NCBI GenBank assembly: GCA_026874595.1
Contig: CM049312.1
Span: forward strand, 49,109,429-49,173,428
Origin: Sipunculus nudus
Lineage: Eukaryota > Annelida > Sipuncula > Golfingiida > Sipunculidae
DNA length: 64,000 nt
Reading direction: 5' to 3'
Made by a program: the position numbers and the translations under genes. The notes beneath the pieces are model-generated. The model made no database searches. It was not told the origin of the DNA and saw nothing but the letters and a program-made list of their open reading frames with translations. Below are positions 1 through 10,490 of this stretch, one piece after another. Position 1 is the stretch's first letter. Every line of letters starts with the position of its first letter.

Positions 1-85
1 ACGTAGAACAATTTCGCAGTTAATTAATTACATCTCAAAGATTTAATAATATATCATTGTTTTTTATTTTATGTTACAAATACGA

Positions 86-236
86 ACATGCCACATGGGA
101 CCCGCCATGGGCCCACATGTGGAACAATGTAGGACAATCTGGACAATGCCCTCATGGGCCCCATGTGGGCACTACCTGTGTCCGCCCATGCCCATGTCTG
201 CCCATGTGAAGCCCATATACACCCACGTGGGCCCCT
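86..236. repeat. Cluster of CCCATGTGGG-like motifs
   Basis: Short variants of CCACATGGG, GGGCCCACATGTGG, GGGCCCCATGTGGGC and CCACGTGGGCCCC recur within about 150 bp, many of them palindromic. The stretch is clearly GC-richer than its surroundings. Open frames here come from the repeated motif and show no recognisable protein. It looks like a degenerate simple or palindromic repeat. Confidence 0.5.
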
Positions 237-512
237 CGTATACGTGCTATCAGGGATTCCTGGAGACCTGGAGAATTGTTGTGTTCCACGAAGAACCGTG
301 AAGAACACGTGAAGCGAGGCCCGTTTGGCGCTCTGTCCTGCAGCGAGTCATGTAAGGCTCTGCAGCGCCACCTATCGGTATCAGGCGGAACGGGTGTGAG
401 GGGGTCCGAAATAGCCGCGGCCGTACTTCCAGTGGGGCGCGTGGCTTTATTTTCCCTGTATAACATCTATAAAACACCTGAGGTTTGGGCCCGATTTAAA
501 TAATTTTCAAAA

Positions 513-732
513 TAAATTCTGGTACGAGTCTAGAATTCAGGCTGCTGTTCTGGACACGTTAAGACACCACTGATACATGTGAAACGTTGTAATAATATAT
601 CCAGTTTAACGTTACTCCTTTGTAAGTTAACGGTTTTTTTTTGTTTTAATGATATTTTGGAAGTTTTATTCATTGACTCAAACTCAATGGCTCAAACAGC
701 AGTCTGAATTCTAGACTCGCCCCTAAATTCTG
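513..732. mobile_element. Short TIR element (MITE) with 9-bp target duplication
   Basis: The element proper is 522-723 (about 200 bp). Its ends are inverted copies: the left arm reads CGAGTCTAGAATTCAGGCTG and the right arm, on the other strand, CGAGTCTAGAATTCAGACTG. It is flanked by the direct repeat TAAATTCTG at 513-521 and 724-732. Size, inverted ends and lack of coding capacity are those of a non-autonomous DNA transposon. A 9-bp duplication is typical of Mutator-like elements, but the family assignment is inference. Confidence 0.75.
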
Positions 733-876
733 ATACTTAACTTTTTTTTTACCTGAGAATTGGTTGTTTCTTCAGTAACATTAGACCTTGTGTATCTCCT
801 TTTAAAAGCTTTTTGAACCACCCTGGTCCGAATACAGTGAAGCCCAAAATACCCCTCGAAGCAGTCCCAAACAAGC

Positions 877-2260
877 ATTTGGACAACATGTCTTTGATTG
901 GCCACAGATTTAAAAGAAAGACCGATACTGTCAATTTATTGGAGATTATGCTAAACACACTTAAAAATCAAACTATAGGTTTCTTTTAAGGCCTCTTGCA
1001 ATAACAGCTAGGGCCAACCTTGCTGCAGTCTTGCAGCGCTGACATATATAGTAAACAATACAAGCGCTGCAGCCTCTGGCGGGGAGTCAATACTATCTAA
1101 GTTTGTACGGATCCGTACAGACCCTCAGACATGTATATGCCTTGTGAAGCGTGAGGACACCAAACAAACCCCACATATTATAATTGTTACAGATGCTAAG
1201 ACTCGGTTGGGACCAAAACTTTTGCTGGATGATCAGCATTAATAAAGTGTGGGCGCAGCATTAATAAAGTATGGGCGCTTACTCTTTGCCGATGATGAAA
1301 AAACTTGTAAACTTGCACAACCGGGAAAATGGTTAAAACGGTCCAAATGACCGAAATCGCAAGTAAAAGGGCTTTGCGTCCTCGAAGTAAAGTCGTTCAC
1401 AAGGATCGAATTCGGCTGTCGAATGGCATGGCTGGGTCTCCGCTGCTAGGATCGGTGGAGGGAATGCGGGTTGCTTCGGGCTTTGTGGCTGTGGGTGCTG
1501 TAGCTTTCTAACAAGGACTTCAACCCAGGAGAGAAGAGGGCGCCCCCTATGGCTCCTTGCTTGGCTTGGCGTGGCACTGCGACTGTTGGCTCAGAGAACA
1601 TGCTTAAGGAGCGCACAGGGCTGAGGTCTTGACCGCAGCAACCTGTAGCTGCTCGATGAGCGTATACTTCTTTTGGTTGGTTGGGCGCTTACTCTGGATG
1701 AAGTCAGATATTGCTTCGTCTCCGTCTGGCCGATGGTGCTTTTCGGTTGGAACAACCAATAGGAAATTAGCATCATTGACAACACGCGATGTATGATGGG
1801 AAGGATGCTTATGAAAATATGGTCTATCCTAGTGCACGGCACTGGCATTCCTGGGAAAAGCCCCCCTGAATTCATCTTTTGCATAGATTGCCCACCTAAT
1901 TTGAATGGGATTCCTTTTCCGGCGGTGTCCAGTTTGCATGCAACAACTGAACCCTGGCAGTTCAAAGGATAAAAAACATTTACAGGCGCACTAAATGTGA
2001 TATATCGATTTAATTTGATACATAAAAAGTTTATTTCTATATATAAATACAAGATTGTTTCTCTATCGCACAACAAGCAGTGATAATTCATGTTACAGGT
2101 CCCTCCATGTAAGGCAGGGTGAACTCTCACCGCTAGACGGTCGGACTCCATATCACAGATAAATGGAGTCCGTACGTGGCGGACTAGGGCCAACCAGAGT
2201 GGGCCCAGGGCTTCGTGACTCCAGGTCATGAAAACAAATAGGACCACGTGACCAATATGC
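877..2260. repeat. Interspersed repeat family, copy 1 (split by an insertion)
   Basis: The parts 877-1019 and 2196-2260 together match the continuous stretch 14957-15183. Shared blocks include the run around 'catgtctttgattgg', 'attatgctaaaca', 'ataacagct' and 'cttcgtgac...ggaccac.tgacc'. In copy 2 the two parts are only tens of bases apart. Here 1.16 kb intervenes. No coding capacity is seen. Confidence 0.6.
1020..2183. mobile_element. 1.16 kb insertion bounded by a 12-bp direct repeat
   Basis: CTAGGGCCAACC occurs at 1008-1019 and again at 2184-2195, exactly where copy 1 of the interspersed repeat is interrupted relative to copy 2 at 14957-15183. The insert has no inverted termini and no poly-A tail that I can see. 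Near its right end is a hairpin (GGACTCCAT ... ATGGAGTCC, 2143-2171). The long target duplication suggests retroposition, but the element type is unresolved. The 270-codon minus-strand open frame 1591-2403 crosses the insertion boundary and is probably fortuitous. Confidence 0.55.
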
Positions 2261-2411
2261 ACTCCGATTTTTAGACTGGTTTCCGTGTCCAATAACGTGA
2301 CGTATATTAAGGAAAGGTAACGGGTACTCACAATAGGATGCTTACGGTAAATAGGGAAGGCGTGTTTTTTGCGTTTTTTTGTGATTTCCGTAGGCATAAA
2401 CAATAGGGTAT

Positions 2412-3880
2412 AACTCGGAAGTCGAAAGCCGGAAGTCGGATGCCAAGGATTTTTTTTTTAAAAACAAAACCATAAAGCATATACAAAATGCCATTACATC
2501 AATACTATTTCGATTTTTATCGATACACTAGGGTCTATTCTATCATTCTGTGAAGAATCATGGTTATTCATTCAATAATCTGAAAGTTATAGAAGATTCT
2601 GTGCTCGGAAGCCATCTCGGAAGTCACTCGGAAGTGCCGGGTATAGTAGTCCAGATGTGAAAAACTCGGAAGCCACAACCATGCACTGGTCATCAAATCG
2701 TCAGCATGCGTGTCAAGCATTTTCAATATCTTCCAGATGACATATTTTTTATAATTCAATCTGTTGTGAAACATTCATAATGTTGTTTTCTTAAAATAAT
2801 ATTTTGTGGTCATTTTTTTTTTTCATTTTGTAAAACAACATAGTAATAATTGATTAATTAAAATGATAAATAGAATTTAAATTTGACAGGAGCACGACGT
2901 CCTGAAAATGTTTCTAAAGGTTGTTTCGATAAAATGTTTTATGTTTCATGTATATATTGACCAACCTTTTCATGTTCCATTGATCAAAAATTTCATCAGG
3001 ATTATGTATCTCTTAGACTCAAATATCTATTATGTAATATTTAATTCCAAAATATATTTTATATTTCATGATCAGAATGCACATTTTACAAATTCAAAAT
3101 GTGATTTTCCCCCGATATGTTCATGCTGTAAAATGAAACCCTTTTCAATTCAAGTTTTTAAAAAGTTGCCAAAATAGACAGCATAATATGCAAAATATTT
3201 CACATTGAATTGTTTGATAATGATTCATCAGATGTATTGGATAACTTTGAAAAGTAAAAACAAACATAAACAAAACCTTGACAGAAATAAATACACAGTA
3301 CATGTGTAAATACATATATGATGCCGATTGTAACATTTAACGTTCATATAAAATAAAATGTTTCTGTTTTTGCAGAACGATTTGATATTTCCTCGGTATT
3401 TTTATGCTGTTATGTACAATGTTCGGAAACTAAATGTTCTGAAATTTATATAAAAAAAAACAGACGGCACAAACATTAATTCGTTTTATATACAAATTGT
3501 AAATCGCGCCAACAGAAAAAAAATTCAACAACAAATCAATAAAACATCAACAAAACATTTAGCTTAGCAAAAATGATTCAGGAAATGTTTGAAAATAAAC
3601 TGTAACAGAGTAAAACGGCTTTCTTTGTTAAGCAGTCTCATAATAGATATACATTTGGACCGCATCCCGGCATTTCCTAGTGGCTTCCGAGATGGCTTTC
3701 GAGCACAAAATCGTCTATAAATTTTCAGATTACGAAATGGATAACTATGATTCTTCATGGAATGATAGAACAGACTTTATTCTATCAAAAGAAATTTAAA
3801 TGGTGTTGATCTAGAGGTAATTTGTGCATGTTTTAGCACTTTTTTTTAATTAAAAATCCTTGGCTTCCGACTTCTGAGTT
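2412..3880. mobile_element. Long-TIR non-autonomous element (~1.5 kb)
   Basis: The left arm (2412 to about 2645) and right arm (about 3665-3880) are inverted copies over roughly 200 bp. Both contain, in the same order, AACTC.GAAGTCG, GCCAAGGATTTTT, a block around 'gaagaatcat.gttat' and 'tcggaagccatctcg'. Part of the left arm has drifted. The centre (2650-3660) is AT-rich without a convincing ORF. Target duplication is not clear from the flanks. Confidence 0.7.
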
Positions 3881-3980
3881 TTACACACAGCCCCGATTTT
3901 CAAAACATGCCGCGTGTTTGTGAAGCGTGGCAGGCGTGGATTCACAGAGCGCCCCGTGGCACTGCCAGAACACAAGCAAC

Positions 3981-4079
3981 ATGGCGTGGAGAAATGAGAT
4001 GATTCTTCTGATAGCACTGGTCTTGGTGTCTGCAGACGACGATGTAGCCGATAAAAATGTTATGAAGGCAAGAGTAGAA
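3981..4079 (+). CDS. Putative first coding exon with signal peptide (gene unidentified)
   Basis: The ATG in context AGCAACATGG opens a 33-codon frame. It encodes a short polar start, a hydrophobic stretch (ILLIALVLV) and then an acidic segment (ADDDVADKN), as expected for a cleavable signal peptide followed by a mature N-terminus. It ends in phase 0 at a consensus donor, GAA|GTGAGT (donor at 4080). The sequence just upstream is GC-rich and fits a 5' UTR. No downstream exon is recognised in the window, so the product cannot be named. A chance ORF is possible, but signal peptide plus strong donor argues for a real exon. Confidence 0.4.
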
Positions 4080-4271
4080 GTGAGTTCAATTATATTCTTT
4101 ATTTATCTAGTTGAAATTTTCGTAGTTTAACTTAATAACTATTTTACATTTCCTCAAACACAGCTCAGTTAATAAGACCTTATTATTAATATTAAGGGTC
4201 GAAAACACTACGTACTGGTCTGGTTAGCAGTGTGGTCTAATACGGGACATCGCTAATACCGATACTCTCGT

Positions 4272-4312
4272 ATATGGGGATACCAGTCGATTCGTCACCA
4301 CAGTCATTTCGT
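4272..4312 (+). repeat. Inverted motif A, left copy
   Basis: ACCAGTCG.TTCGTCACC followed by ACAGTCATTTCGTCACC recurs in inverse orientation at 12342-12383, with one or two mismatches over about 40 bp. It forms the outer pair of two nested inverted pairs around the SGNH gene. The function is unknown. It could be a terminal repeat or a dispersed short repeat. Confidence 0.5.
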
Positions 4313-4485
4313 CACCAATTTACATGCGGTACCAAATGGTCAATTCGTCAATATTTTGTATGATAAAATGTCATGTATTACAATTAAAAATTAAAACACA
4401 ATGGTACCTATACTGAAAAGTTTGTTTGGTTGTTGATTCTTTTTATTAACGGCTCAGGATACACCATGCAAGGGGCTCGACTTTT

Positions 4486-4612
4486 TACAGGAAATGACCG
4501 GAACTGACCGAAACTGAGTTCATATTACCGGAACTGACCAAAACTGGGGTGTGACTGAAAGTCGGAGAGATCCGGCCGGAGAGACCCGGAGATAACCGGA
4601 GATGTCAATATT
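4486..4612 (+). repeat. Inverted motif B, left copy (CCGGAGA-rich)
   Basis: A block rich in CCGGAGA and 'gaccggaactgacc' sub-repeats. Its core, from 'gtgtgactgaaagtcgg' to 'ccggagatgtcaatat' (about 70 bp), is nearly identical in inverse orientation to 10394-10465. Related fragments recur at 4738-4830. It is the inner member of the nested inverted pairs. Confidence 0.6.
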
Positions 4613-4898
4613 TCCTTAAATTTGAATCCATTTGGTCAGAAAACTTCACAGGAATTACTAGGCATGCATATTTTTTCAACCACAAATCAATTACTGATTA
4701 ACCTTGTTAAGATAATTTAGATATACAGTTTTTTTTAGTCCGGAGACCACCCGGAGACGACCCACAGGGAATGGCGGCTTGATGCGGTATGCCAAAGCCG
4801 GATGTCGGAGTGTACAACCCGGAGACGTCAATATCTCTTTATAAACGCAGGTTCTCCTTTCTTGGTGGGATATTTCTGTGTCCCGTTATTTTGCCGCC

Positions 4899-5064
4899 AT
4901 GTGTACTGGTCGCAGCGCCAGTCATCTGAAAAACAAAATGGGAAATTTATTGATTACATTCTTTAAAATTTGGCATTTTTCTGTGCGACTGGTTTCAACC
5001 ATATCAAACGACGATACTAATTTTACTAGTGCACATACAACAAATACTGTGAAGGCCCTGACAG
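4899..5064 (+). CDS. Possible first exon (weak)
   Basis: An ATG in strong context (GCCGCCATGT) opens a frame that stays open through a consensus donor CAG|GTGAGT at 5065. Its middle contains a hydrophobic segment (LLITFFKIWHF). No homology is recognised and no partner exon is found. It lies in a block of CCGGAGA repeats, so it could equally be a chance frame. Confidence 0.2.
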
Positions 5065-5112
5065 GTGAGTATGCGCCAGGCACTAAACACACTAATTTAG
5101 CTATCACATATC

Positions 5113-5419
5113 GTTAAATAATTTAAAATATTATTCCTAAGGCCGAAAAAAAGGCTTGGTTCCCAGGCACCGCGCGTATCAATTTTAATTTCGAGAAAAT
5201 AAAATAATACAATTTTGATAATATTTCCTTTGTCATGTTGTTCTTTTACCTGTTTAGCAAATAAAAATATGTAATTGTCATGCATTTTTATCAAAACATA
5301 CAATTAAAAGGAAAAATAAAAAACCGCCCGCCCGCACCGATTTCTGAAAAAAAGTACCGGGGAACCCAACTTTTTTTATTTTGGCCTAATGCGACTGAAA
5401 TGCTTTACACTTACTTAGT
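5113..5419. other. Intergenic, nothing recognised
   Basis: AT-rich sequence between the possible exon at 4899-5064 and the region downstream of the SGNH gene. No coding, repeat or RNA signal is seen beyond short homopolymers. Confidence 0.5.
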
Positions 5420-5740
5420 TTAGCAGCATCGCCGTTCGTGCTGATCAGAAACATCTGCCCCCCCCCCCCCCCCATGCGGCTGGATGGCTGGGCCAGTACA
5501 CACATGATAGTTGTCCTTGTTCCTCAGCAGAGTAGCAGCCTCTTGATACGTTAGCCTGGTTGGATGCTCGGCAATGGGTATGATGTTGTGCTGTTTTGAG
5601 GACTGGTTTGGTGATGATCCGGCCTCCAGTTGTGGCGAACACTGTTCGGGGCCCGACGGGAAACCTCCTCCAACTTGCACAGCATCCGACGGACAAAAAC
5701 CACGACCCTTACGCGATCTCCTCTTGGTAGGTGCAGGCAT
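5420..5740 (-). CDS. Downstream open frame near the SGNH gene (possible 3' UTR or alternative exon)
   Basis: A 106-codon minus-strand frame begins 37 bp beyond the SGNH gene's stop codon, in another frame. It encodes a basic start (KRRSRKGRG) and a glycine run that comes from a 16-bp poly-C tract at 5457-5472. No domain is recognised. Its GC content resembles the adjacent last exon, so it may be 3' UTR, an alternative terminal exon, or a tail lost by frameshift. Confidence 0.2.
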   Translation of the reverse strand: MPAPTKRRSRKGRGFCPSDAVQVGGGFPSGPEQCSPQLEAGSSPNQSSKQHNIIPIAEHPTRLTYQEAATLLRNKDNYHVCTGPAIQPHGGGGGADVSDQHERRCC

Positions 5741-5776
5741 CCTCCCATCAGATACTCCTGTCTGGATGTCATCACG

Positions 5777-7652
5777 TTACTCTGTTGTTGATTCGATCAG
5801 TGCTTGCAATACACGGAAACGTGAACCCATGTCTGGAGTCGGGCGCTTCTCTGTTTGCCGACCACTGAACTTCGTTGCTGGCGGTTTACCATAAATCCCT
5901 GTCTTCCGACCACTGGACTTGGTTGCTGTCGGAGTACCGTAATTCTCTGTCTTCCGACCACTGGCCTTGGTTGCTGGCGGAGTACCGTACTTCCATGTCT
6001 TCCGACCACTGGACTTGGTTGCTGGCGGAGTACCGTAATTCCCTGTCTTCCGACAACAGGACTTGGTTGCTGGCGGAGTACCGTACTTCCGTGTCTGTCG
6101 ACCACTGGACTTGGTTGCTGGCGGAGTACCGTACTTCCGTGTCTGTCGACCACTGGACTTGGTTGCTGGCGGAGTACCGTACTTCCGTGTCTGTCGACCA
6201 CTAGATTTGGTTGCGGGCGGAGTCGTGCGCTTCTCCGTCTGCCGACAGCTGGACTTGGTTGCGGGCGGAGTCGTGCGCTTCTCCGTCTGCCGACAGCTGG
6301 ACTTGGTTGCGGGCGGAGTCGTGCGCTTCTCCGTCTGCCGACAGCTGGACTCGGTTAAGGGCGGAGTCGTGTCTGTCCTCGTAGGCGAACAGAGAGTGGC
6401 AGGCCGAACATCAGAAGAGTGTGGTGGAAATGGAAACGGCGAATTTCTCTGGGGAAGAGCAGGCCATTCGTCTTCTGACAGTGTTGTGGCATTTGCGGAA
6501 TCTGTCAAGACAGGCACTGGTGTAGAGGGTACCGGAGGGTCTGGATGCCCCACAGACTTGCACTGAAAGATAAAAACAGCAGGGGATATTGTAATAACAC
6601 GTAAATTTTATCCAATTTAATGTCTGTTTTGTTAAATGAACTTGATCTTATAGCACAGAACTACAAGCAGTCCAAACTTGAGGCTAGTCATTTCTGTTTT
6701 TGTTTTAGTCAGGCAAACTGCATTATCACACGATTGATCTCCACGTGGGTCATAACAATTTGCAAATATAATTAAAACACTTATCACAGCATTAATATCA
6801 TAAGTATTATAAAATTGTGCCTACCTGCGCTTCACGCAAAGTGCTCAGCATGCGGTTGATACCGCGGAGTAGTACTCTCCGGCCCTTTTGGTTGATATGC
6901 AGACCATCATATGCCAACAAATCTGTGTTGCATCCTCCGAAGAAGAAAAATGGATGCTCCAGGAAATGCACACCATCTGTCGAGGCAGCAAAGCTTCGAA
7001 GCTCCAAGTTTACCTCGGCTGCCTGTCTATTCCACCGAGCCGGGAAGTGTGCGTTGAGTGCCTGTCCCGGAAAGTTATCCTGGCCTCTTGGAAGGATTTC
7101 TGAGATGACAACTTGTATGCTGTAAAAATACGCAAACGCCAAACTGTTAGTCCGATAACAATACTCAAATTTGTTATAGTTGCCTAATTTTTCTAATTGT
7201 TTGCTTACAATTCTCGATTCATCGTTTCAATACGCCATAGCGACATGGCGGCGTTTACAACAATTCAAGCCGTTAATAGATCAACAAAGTTCTCTTATTT
7301 ATACAGTAATATTATCTATACAAGTTATGGGGGGGGGGGGGTAACCAAATTTTATCAATATATGCTCCTTATAAAGACACATGGAACAATGAATATCTCT
7401 TCAAAATACCTTGGGTTAAGTTGACGCAGACCTGAGACCAGTTGACAGAACCTTGCAAGGACGGTATCATTCTGTATCCAGGGAAGATCATTTGCCCCCG
7501 TGACCAGAACAATTATCTGCAAAAAAAAGAGAGTATAGATAAATACAAATACAGAACATCAAATACAAATACGAAAATTCACGTACTATATACTTGTGTA
7601 TATTCAGGGATCACATTTCGTCTTTACTCCACGAAGAATAAGTGGTGGTCTG

Positions 7653-7695
<43 letters not shown>

Positions 7696-8854
7696 CATGT
7701 GCAGTTATGAATATTTTTTTTTTAATATGTTATATTATAAATATTATATTATAAATATGTTTCATCTGATACATCAAATATTGAGATAAAATACATATAT
7801 TAGCAGTTTACACGGCACAAACACCAATATAAATACACATACACAAACATATATATATATATATATTTACTGTGACTATATTTAAATGCAAATACAAGGA
7901 AGCACTTGACCCCAACTCAATATTTATTTGGTATTATTCATGTATAATAAAGAATGTTTTACCTTGAAAAAAATAATTTAAAACAACGATTAATTCACGA
8001 ATACTTAACGAAGTGTTTTGCGGGGTTATATTGTATTAAGACAGCTTCCAAATGATTAAGTATAACTAAGTACAATTAATTAATGATGAGCAACGGCAGA
8101 TAAATGGGTCAGCTCACGCCCAACATGGCTAATTACACTTGGTAGTAGGCACCCTTGCAGGGCGACCCTTGTTTGTACAACACTTAGGTTATTATTGCGG
8201 GATGCACACCGTGGTGATACGCAGCTCAATTGAGTTGCCGATGTATACGCTGATAATAGGCTCTTTTCAATAGCGTGTACGTGAATATTAATAAACCACG
8301 AATTATAAATATTTCCAGCCTCTTTCCATAAAATCAAATACCCCTTGATATGCTTTTAGCACAAAAACCACGACTTTTTAAGCCAACGATAATAACTGAA
8401 TCTACAGTAATCGTGAAAGGGCTTATACTGATTTACCGTTACTTCTAGCTTTTTGCTCAGTCAGTGTTCCTAGTATCTCTTCATTACTTTTGTCCCTAAC
8501 GATGTATATATTAATCGAACTTTATGCTAATATCAATTATGAGTCCCTTTTCATTTGATTACACCTTATAAAAGACATATGTTAAAGATTTATAAGATAT
8601 AGACCAGGCCCTATCTACTACACTTCTTTGTCATGTGAATAGTTTTTTTTTTATTTTCCATATTGATGAGAGGCAAGAAAAGAGCAAACAAAAGTAAAAT
8701 AGTTACTTACGTCAACCGATGAAACTTGGTCTCTGATAAGTTCAAGTAGATCATCTGTTTTGCGGACGGGAAAACTCAGCACGGAAGTTAGATTGTCCTG
8801 TATCAATTTTCCTAATCCCTTCAGCTGTGAATGTCCTGCTACCAACGCAGACAT
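5777..8854 (-). CDS. SGNH (GDSL-like) hydrolase-domain protein with 16-residue tandem repeats, four exons
   Basis: Exons on the minus strand are 8854-8711, 7516-7410, 7119-6825 and 6562-5777 (stop TAA), 1332 nt or 443 residues. All junctions have GT/AG and join in phase: donors GTAAGTAACT, GTATTTTG and GTAGGC; acceptors after pyrimidine tracts ending TTTTTTGCAG, TTTTTACAG and TCTTTCAG. Exon 1 holds GHSQ, the block I serine motif with H in place of the usual D. Exon 2 holds TGAND, the block III Asn. Exon 3 holds DGLHIN, the block V Asp/His. The fold is therefore that of an SGNH esterase/acyl hydrolase, although the GHS variant may alter activity. Exon 4 encodes a Pro/Ser/Thr-rich segment followed by basic repeats. 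No signal peptide is seen. The start ATG (8854) is chosen because it precedes block I directly, but a further upstream exon is possible. The substrate is unknown. Similar single SGNH domains occur both in host genes and in retrotransposon ORF1 proteins. Introns argue against a recent retroposed copy. Confidence 0.75.
5836..6363 (-). repeat. Coding minisatellite: 11 x 48 bp (16 residues)
   Basis: This array lies within the last exon of the SGNH gene. Eleven units follow the pattern PPATKSSxRxTxxxxT. Three units nearest the start read CRQTEKRTT, three central ones are identical (GRQTRKYGT), and the distal five have diverged (for example CRKTGNYGT, GRKTENYGT). Identical neighbours indicate recent unit duplication. 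Since 48 is a multiple of three, several frames on both strands stay open, giving spurious ORFs. The units are basic and rich in Ser/Thr. Confidence 0.9.
7330..7870. repeat. Poly-G tract and TA microsatellites in SGNH introns
   Basis: A 12-base G run lies at 7330-7341, between exons 2 and 3. A (TA)n run lies at about 7653-7697 and a shorter one at about 7850-7867, between exons 1 and 2. They are length-variable by nature and carry no coding signal. Confidence 0.7.
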
Positions 8855-8939
8855 GTTCAATGTGTGTATTAAAATTAAACCAATAAACCAAACTTTAAAA
8901 CTAAATACTTTCCTAGTAGGAGCGTATACGGTCAATAAT

Positions 8940-9600
8940 AACGTGTGAACTGTAATGAGACAATCGTAATTCTGATCCTGTGGAAGGTGAAGTAAGCTTT
9001 TATTGGTATCCCTTGTTTTTCGTAGCTAAGGAAACCTGTTCAGGAAAACCTTGCTTGATTGGTTTGAATAAACACATTCCAATACCAGCTGATCAACGTT
9101 TGATATCTAGGAAGAAATATAGAATGTATGTCGCGAGCAGTTATGTCAAATCAGGTTTGCTCCAGCAGTAACCTCTACCTTTAAGTGGTTCCTAATCTAC
9201 CTTTGATCTTCAGTGCGAAGTTAATTACAAAGCAGGAGCTGTTAATGAGAGGGGTATCTGGTGGGGATTAATCAGAAAGGGAAATAATTAACAAGAAGTG
9301 CACAATTTTTATTGAAACCTTTTTTCTTCAAATCGAATGTATCTGTATGTGTAAGAATATTTATAAATATTTGATCTATATATATAAGAGGGATAAAAAA
9401 AATTATAATTATAAATCGAGGAGCGTTATCATATGATGAGAAACTGGCGACAAAAACATGGAGCGACCAAAAGGGTTAAGAAAGAGACTGGATAGGGGAT
9501 CATTAATAAATTTATATAATATATTAATATAAATACATACAAATATATAAGGAATGAAAAAAAATCATTTTCACATTTATATTTATAAACACATATATGA
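8940..9600. other. Non-coding stretch upstream of SGNH exon 1
   Basis: AT-rich DNA with no recognised gene. It would contain the promoter or an upstream exon of the minus-strand SGNH gene, but no clear TATA box or first-exon donor could be assigned. Confidence 0.4.
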
Positions 9601-9634
9601 ATGTATATGAGAGATGAGCGTTATGTGCGTTACA

Positions 9635-10075
9635 CACACACATAGACAGACTGTCACAGACAGACAGACAGAGAGATAGCGACAAACGGAGAGAGATAAT
9701 GAAAGAGTGGGCGAACGAAAGAGGGAGAGAGATGGATGTGTAAAAGAGAGGTTCACACTATACCTTAATTACTTCGATTTTTGTATATTAAAAAATCCCA
9801 TTATTTTAGTTCGTACAAAAATATCATAATAAATATATGAAACATGGTTCGTCAAGGTGAGAGAGAGAGAGAGACGGAGAGATACCATGAAAGAATGAAC
9901 GATCGAAAAAGGGAGGGAGGGAGGGAGGGGGATGTGATAGAGAGAAAGTAAAAACAACAAATTACTTCGATTTTGGTATATAAAAAAACTATATATTTTT
10001 TTTTTTTTAATTTTGGTTCATCCGAAATTATCATAAAAAATAGGTTTATGTGAAACATGGTTCTTCAAGGTGTAT
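9635..10075. repeat. GA-rich simple repeat with ~214-bp tandem duplication
   Basis: Two tandem copies each run from GA-rich repeats (gaaagag.g..cgaa.gaggga) through 'acttcgattttgtatat' to 'gaaacatggttcgtcaaggtg' (ends near 9858 and 10072). CAGA and GGGA microsatellites lie inside. No coding signal is seen. Confidence 0.65.
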
Positions 10076-10393
10076 ATATGTAACAGGGGAGAAATATAAT
10101 TTGTTTTATATGTCAATGAATACATATGAGATCTTTGTGTGTTTGACCAGGTGTACTCCTTGTACACCACACGGCATCCGGCAGAGAACTCCAGTTTTTA
10201 CCCGGTGTCTCTGTGGTGAAGCTAAGCTGGCTACTACACAAGCTCTCTCCGGATCGCCTCCGGCAAGGATTTCTTTCAAATTATGCTTTAATATGTTATG
10301 ATCCTGTTGACACTGTGCTCCATTATATAGGGCGGTCGCCAAGGAATAAAAGTATGCAATGTGAGGTGATTAATGACCTAGGGCACAAATATA

Positions 10394-10490
10394 TATTGAC
10401 ATCTCCGGTTATCTCCGGGTCTCTCCGACCGGATCTCTCCGACTTTCAGTCACACCCCCAAAACTGACTGCATGTTATCAGAACTTAAAA
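10394..10490 (-). repeat. Inverted motif B, right copy
   Basis: The reverse complement reads 'gtgtgactgaaagtcggaga' through 'ccggagatgtcaatat', matching 4543-4612 at about one mismatch in twenty. Homology stops abruptly on both sides of the core. Confidence 0.6.

Noticed and set aside
1591-2403. 270-codon minus-strand open frame
   Set aside because: It crosses the boundary of a recent 1.16 kb insertion and overlaps an interspersed repeat. The protein has no domain-like pattern, so it is a chance frame.
5797-6566. Several long open frames on both strands over 5.8-6.6 kb
   Set aside because: They are shadows of the 48-bp repeat, whose length is a multiple of three. Only the minus frame 6562-5777 joins in phase to the SGNH exons.
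8080-8337. 85-codon minus-strand frame inside SGNH intron 1
   Set aside because: No SGNH similarity, no splice sites in phase with the flanking exons, and the exon 1 to exon 2 join is already perfect without it.
10106-10342. Cys-containing minus-strand frame resembling a zinc-ribbon tail
   Set aside because: The cysteine spacing does not fit a known transposase finger and the frame is short.
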